In this document: one piece after another, positions 61,896 through 64,000 of the stretch
Layout: each line of letters begins with the position of its first letter
Position numbering within the stretch: position 1 is the stretch's first letter
Source of the DNA: Modestobacter italicus
Lineage (GTDB): Bacteria; Actinomycetota; Actinomycetes; Mycobacteriales; Geodermatophilaceae
Reading direction: 5' to 3'
Length of the DNA: 64,000 nt
NCBI RefSeq assembly: GCF_019799965.1
Contig: NZ_JABGCJ010000002.1
Coordinates: forward strand, 372,001 to 436,000
Notes under the pieces: model-generated
The model's input: only the letters and a program-made list of their open reading frames with translations
Told to the model about the DNA's origin: nothing
The model's database searches: none
Translations under genes and position numbers: made by a program

Positions 61896-64000
61896 ATGAG
61901 CCAGACGGCCAGCCAGCACACCGAGCCCCCCGCCGACGGGGTGCCGCCGCACCGCTACACCCCGGCGCTGGCGCAGCAGATCGAGCTCGCCTGGCAGGAC
62001 CGCTGGGAGGCCGAGGGCACCTTCCACACGCCCAACCCGGTCGGCCGGCTGAGCGAGGGCTTCGACCGGGTCGCCGACCGGCCCAAGGCCTTCCTGATGG
62101 ACATGTTCCCGTACCCCTCGGGCGCGGGCCTGCACGTCGGGCACCCGCTGGGCTACCTGGGCACCGACGTCACCAGCCGCTTCCTGCGGATGGACGGCCA
62201 CAACGTGCTGCACCCGATGGGCTACGACGCCTTCGGCCTGCCCGCGGAGCAGTTCGCCGTGCAGACCGGGCAGCACCCGCGGGTCACCACCGAGGCCAAC
62301 ATCGCGGCGATCAGCGCCCAGCTGCGCCGGCTGGGCGTCGACCACGACACCCGCCGCACCTTCGCCACGATCGACCCGGGCTACTACAAGTGGACCCAGT
62401 GGATCTTCCGGCAGATCTTCGAGGCCTGGTTCGACCCGGAGGCGGGCAAGGCGCGCCCGATCGCCGAGCTGGTCACCGAGCTGGACGCCGGCACCCGGCA
62501 GCCGGCCGAGGGCACGCTGCCCGAGGGCCGCACCTGGGCGGAGCTGTCCTCCGCCGAGCGACGTCGGGTCGTCGACGCCCACCGGCTGGCCTACCTGCAC
62601 GAGGCCCCGGTGAACTGGTGCCCGGGCCTGGGCACCGTGCTGTCGAACGAGGAGGTCACCGCCGACGGGCGCTCCGAGCGCGGCAACTTCCCGGTCTTCC
62701 GGCGTCCGCTGACCCAGTGGATGATGCGGATCACCTCCTACGCCGAGCGGCTGCTGACCGACCTGGACCGGCTGGACTGGTCGGACTCGCTGAAGCAGAT
62801 GCAGCGCAACTGGATCGGCCGTTCGACCGGCGCGCGGGTGCGGTTCCCGCTGTCGGGGCAGGAGATCGAGGTCTTCACCACCCGCCCCGACACCCTGTTC
62901 GGCGCCACCTACCTGGTGCTGGCGCCCGAGCACCCGCTGGTCGGCACGCTGACCGCCGCCGCATGGCCCGAGGGCACCGACCCGCGCTGGACCGCCGGTG
63001 CGGCCACCCCGGCCGAGGCGGTCGCGGCCTACCAGCGCCAGGCCTCCCGCCGCTCGGAGCTGGACCGGCAGGCCGAGGGCCGGGAGAAGACCGGGGTCTG
63101 GCTGGGCGTCACCGCGCGCAACCCGCTGACCGGGGCCGACCTGCCGGTGTTCATCGCCGACTACGTGCTGACCGGCTACGGCACCGGCGCGATCATGGCG
63201 GTGCCGGGAGAGGACGCCCGCGACTGGGACTTCGCGCAGGCGTTCGGGCTGCCCGTCGTCCGCACGGTGCAGCCGCCGGCCGACTTCGACGGCGGCGCCT
63301 ACACCGGCACCGGCCCGATGATCAACAGCTCGAACGAGCAGCTGTCCCTGGACGGGCTGGACAAGGCCGCGGCGATCGCGAAGGTCACCGAGTGGCTGGT
63401 CGCCACCGGCGCCGGCGAGGCGACCACGACCTACAAGCTGCGTGACTGGCTGTTCAGCCGGCAGCGCTACTGGGGCGAGCCGTTCCCGGTCGTCTACGCC
63501 GTGGACGGCGAGGACGCCGGCCTGCCGGTCGCCGTCCCGGAGTCGATGCTGCCGGTGCTGCTGCCCGACGTCGACGACTACTCGCCCAAGACGTTCGCCG
63601 ACGACGACGCCGACTCCAAGCCCGAGCCGCCGCTGTCCCGGGCCACCGAGTGGACGACGGTCACCCTGGACCTGGGCGACGGGCCGCGGGAGTACCGCCG
63701 GGAGACCAACACGATGCCCAACTGGGCGGGCTCGTGCTGGTACTACCTGCGCTACCTGGACCCCGGCAACGACGAGCGCTTCGTCGACCCCGAGCTGGAG
63801 GCCTACTGGATGGGCCCGCGGCAGCCCGGCGACGTCGGTGGGGTCGACCTGTACGTCGGCGGCGTGGAGCACGCCGTGCTGCACCTGCTGTACGCCCGGT
63901 TCTGGCACAAGGTCCTGTTCGACCTGGGGCACGTGACCAGCGAGGAGCCCTTCCGCCGGCTGGTCAACCAGGGCTACATCTCCGCCTTCGCCTACACCGA
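61896..64000 (+). CDS. leuS: leucyl-tRNA synthetase, N-terminal part
   Basis: The first 701 codons of leucyl-tRNA synthetase; the gene runs off the window. It charges tRNA-Leu. The ATP-binding HIGH motif is HVGH near residue 80 in [16 protein letters not shown], followed by [12 protein letters not shown]. The CP1 editing domain shows [19 protein letters not shown] (threonine-rich amino acid editing site) and [20 protein letters not shown], so proofreading is intact. [15 protein letters not shown] marks return to the catalytic core; KMSKS lies beyond the window. ATG 61896 has GGGAG 8 nt upstream. It is preceded by a leucine leader and attenuator. Confidence 0.97.
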   Translation, partial: MSQTASQHTEPPADGVPPHRYTPALAQQIELAWQDRWEAEGTFHTPNPVGRLSEGFDRVADRPKAFLMDMFPYPSGAGLHVGHPLGYLGTDVTSRFLRMDGHNVLHPMGYDAFGLPAEQFAVQTGQHPRVTTEANIAAISAQLRRLGVDHDTRRTFATIDPGYYKWTQWIFRQIFEAWFDPEAGKARPIAELVTELDAGTRQPAEGTLPEGRTWAELSSAERRRVVDAHRLAYLHEAPVNWCPGLGTVLSNEEVTADGRSERGNFPVFRRPLTQWMMRITSYAERLLTDLDRLDWSDSLKQMQRNWIGRSTGARVRFPLSGQEIEVFTTRPDTLFGATYLVLAPEHPLVGTLTAAAWPEGTDPRWTAGAATPAEAVAAYQRQASRRSELDRQAEGREKTGVWLGVTARNPLTGADLPVFIADYVLTGYGTGAIMAVPGEDARDWDFAQAFGLPVVRTVQPPADFDGGAYTGTGPMINSSNEQLSLDGLDKAAAIAKVTEWLVATGAGEATTTYKLRDWLFSRQRYWGEPFPVVYAVDGEDAGLPVAVPESMLPVLLPDVDDYSPKTFADDDADSKPEPPLSRATEWTTVTLDLGDGPREYRRETNTMPNWAGSCWYYLRYLDPGNDERFVDPELEAYWMGPRQPGDVGGVDLYVGGVEHAVLHLLYARFWHKVLFDLGHVTSEEPFRRLVNQGYISAFAYT

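Noticed and set aside
61440-63932. Long minus-strand ORF antisense to leuS
   Set aside because: Val/Gly/Gln/Arg-rich shadow frame; only its last 29 codons after a strong ribosome site are considered, as a separate uORF.
1-64000. CRISPR arrays, prophage or transposase genes
   Set aside because: No regular spacer-repeat arrays, integrases, transposases or phage structural genes are visible; repeats found are intergenic hairpins and short tandem duplications.

Overview
The window comes from a very GC-rich actinobacterium. Gene order and content suggest the order Geodermatophilales (Blastococcus, Modestobacter or Geodermatophilus type); this is an inference from style, not a database match. Supporting signs are near-total G/C third positions, many GTG starts, leaderless promoters (TANNNT followed 6-8 nt later by the start codon), F420 enzymes (npdG and an LLM oxidoreductase), and a gene order that mirrors Mycobacterium tuberculosis Rv2217-Rv2230c in outline: lipA, a DUF4191 protein, an RDD protein, glnA1, glnE, glnA2, panB, RNase H/CobC, zinc-ribbon protein and Nif3. 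I see no prophage, insertion sequence, CRISPR array or rRNA. This is chromosomal core with lineage-specific insertions.

Layout. 1-8.5 kb: the end of an EAL phosphodiesterase, an SPFH protein, a FUSC membrane protein, a fused ABC exporter, and two duplicated small membrane proteins. 8.6-15 kb: acetyltransferase, royal-jelly-like propeller, the Nif3/zinc-ribbon/RNase H-CobC block, and nadA. 15-22 kb: TSUP and DoxX membrane proteins, a double AsnC regulator, a DHA2 drug exporter, a PIG-L deacetylase, the RNase P RNA, and a HelR-type RNA polymerase protection ATPase preceded by a 19-bp rifamycin-associated element. 22-34 kb: cyclic di-GMP enzymes, a MarR-controlled membrane protein, a stress-type cluster (baeRF2, DUF2795, small acidic proteins, ChaB), LacI, a potassium channel and an M24 peptidase. 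34-41 kb: F420 reductase, panB-nadE, L,D-transpeptidase, glnA2. 41-54 kb: amidotransferase, glnE, PaiB-like and CDGSH proteins, secreted propeller, haem-oxygenase-like iron enzyme, chemoreceptor-like GAF protein, cstA-ybdD, glnA1 with a GlnR box. 54-64 kb: RDD, DUF4191, lipA, an amphipathic-repeat membrane protein, LLM oxidoreductase, a glycerophosphotransferase/nucleotidyltransferase pair, and the start of leuS behind a leucine leader peptide and attenuator.

Cooperation. glnA1, glnA2 and glnE form the nitrogen-assimilation core. GlnE would adenylylate GlnA1, whose target tyrosine is present; the tyrosine appears to be replaced in GlnA2. nadA, nadE and panB supply NAD and CoA. Three proteins make or break cyclic di-GMP.

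The most interesting items are regulatory: the RAE-helR unit, the leuS ribosome-mediated attenuator, two short upstream ORFs coupled to downstream genes (ABC exporter and glycerophosphotransferase), a mosaic palindromic intergenic element at 35.1-35.3 kb, and a dispersed intergenic hairpin repeat.
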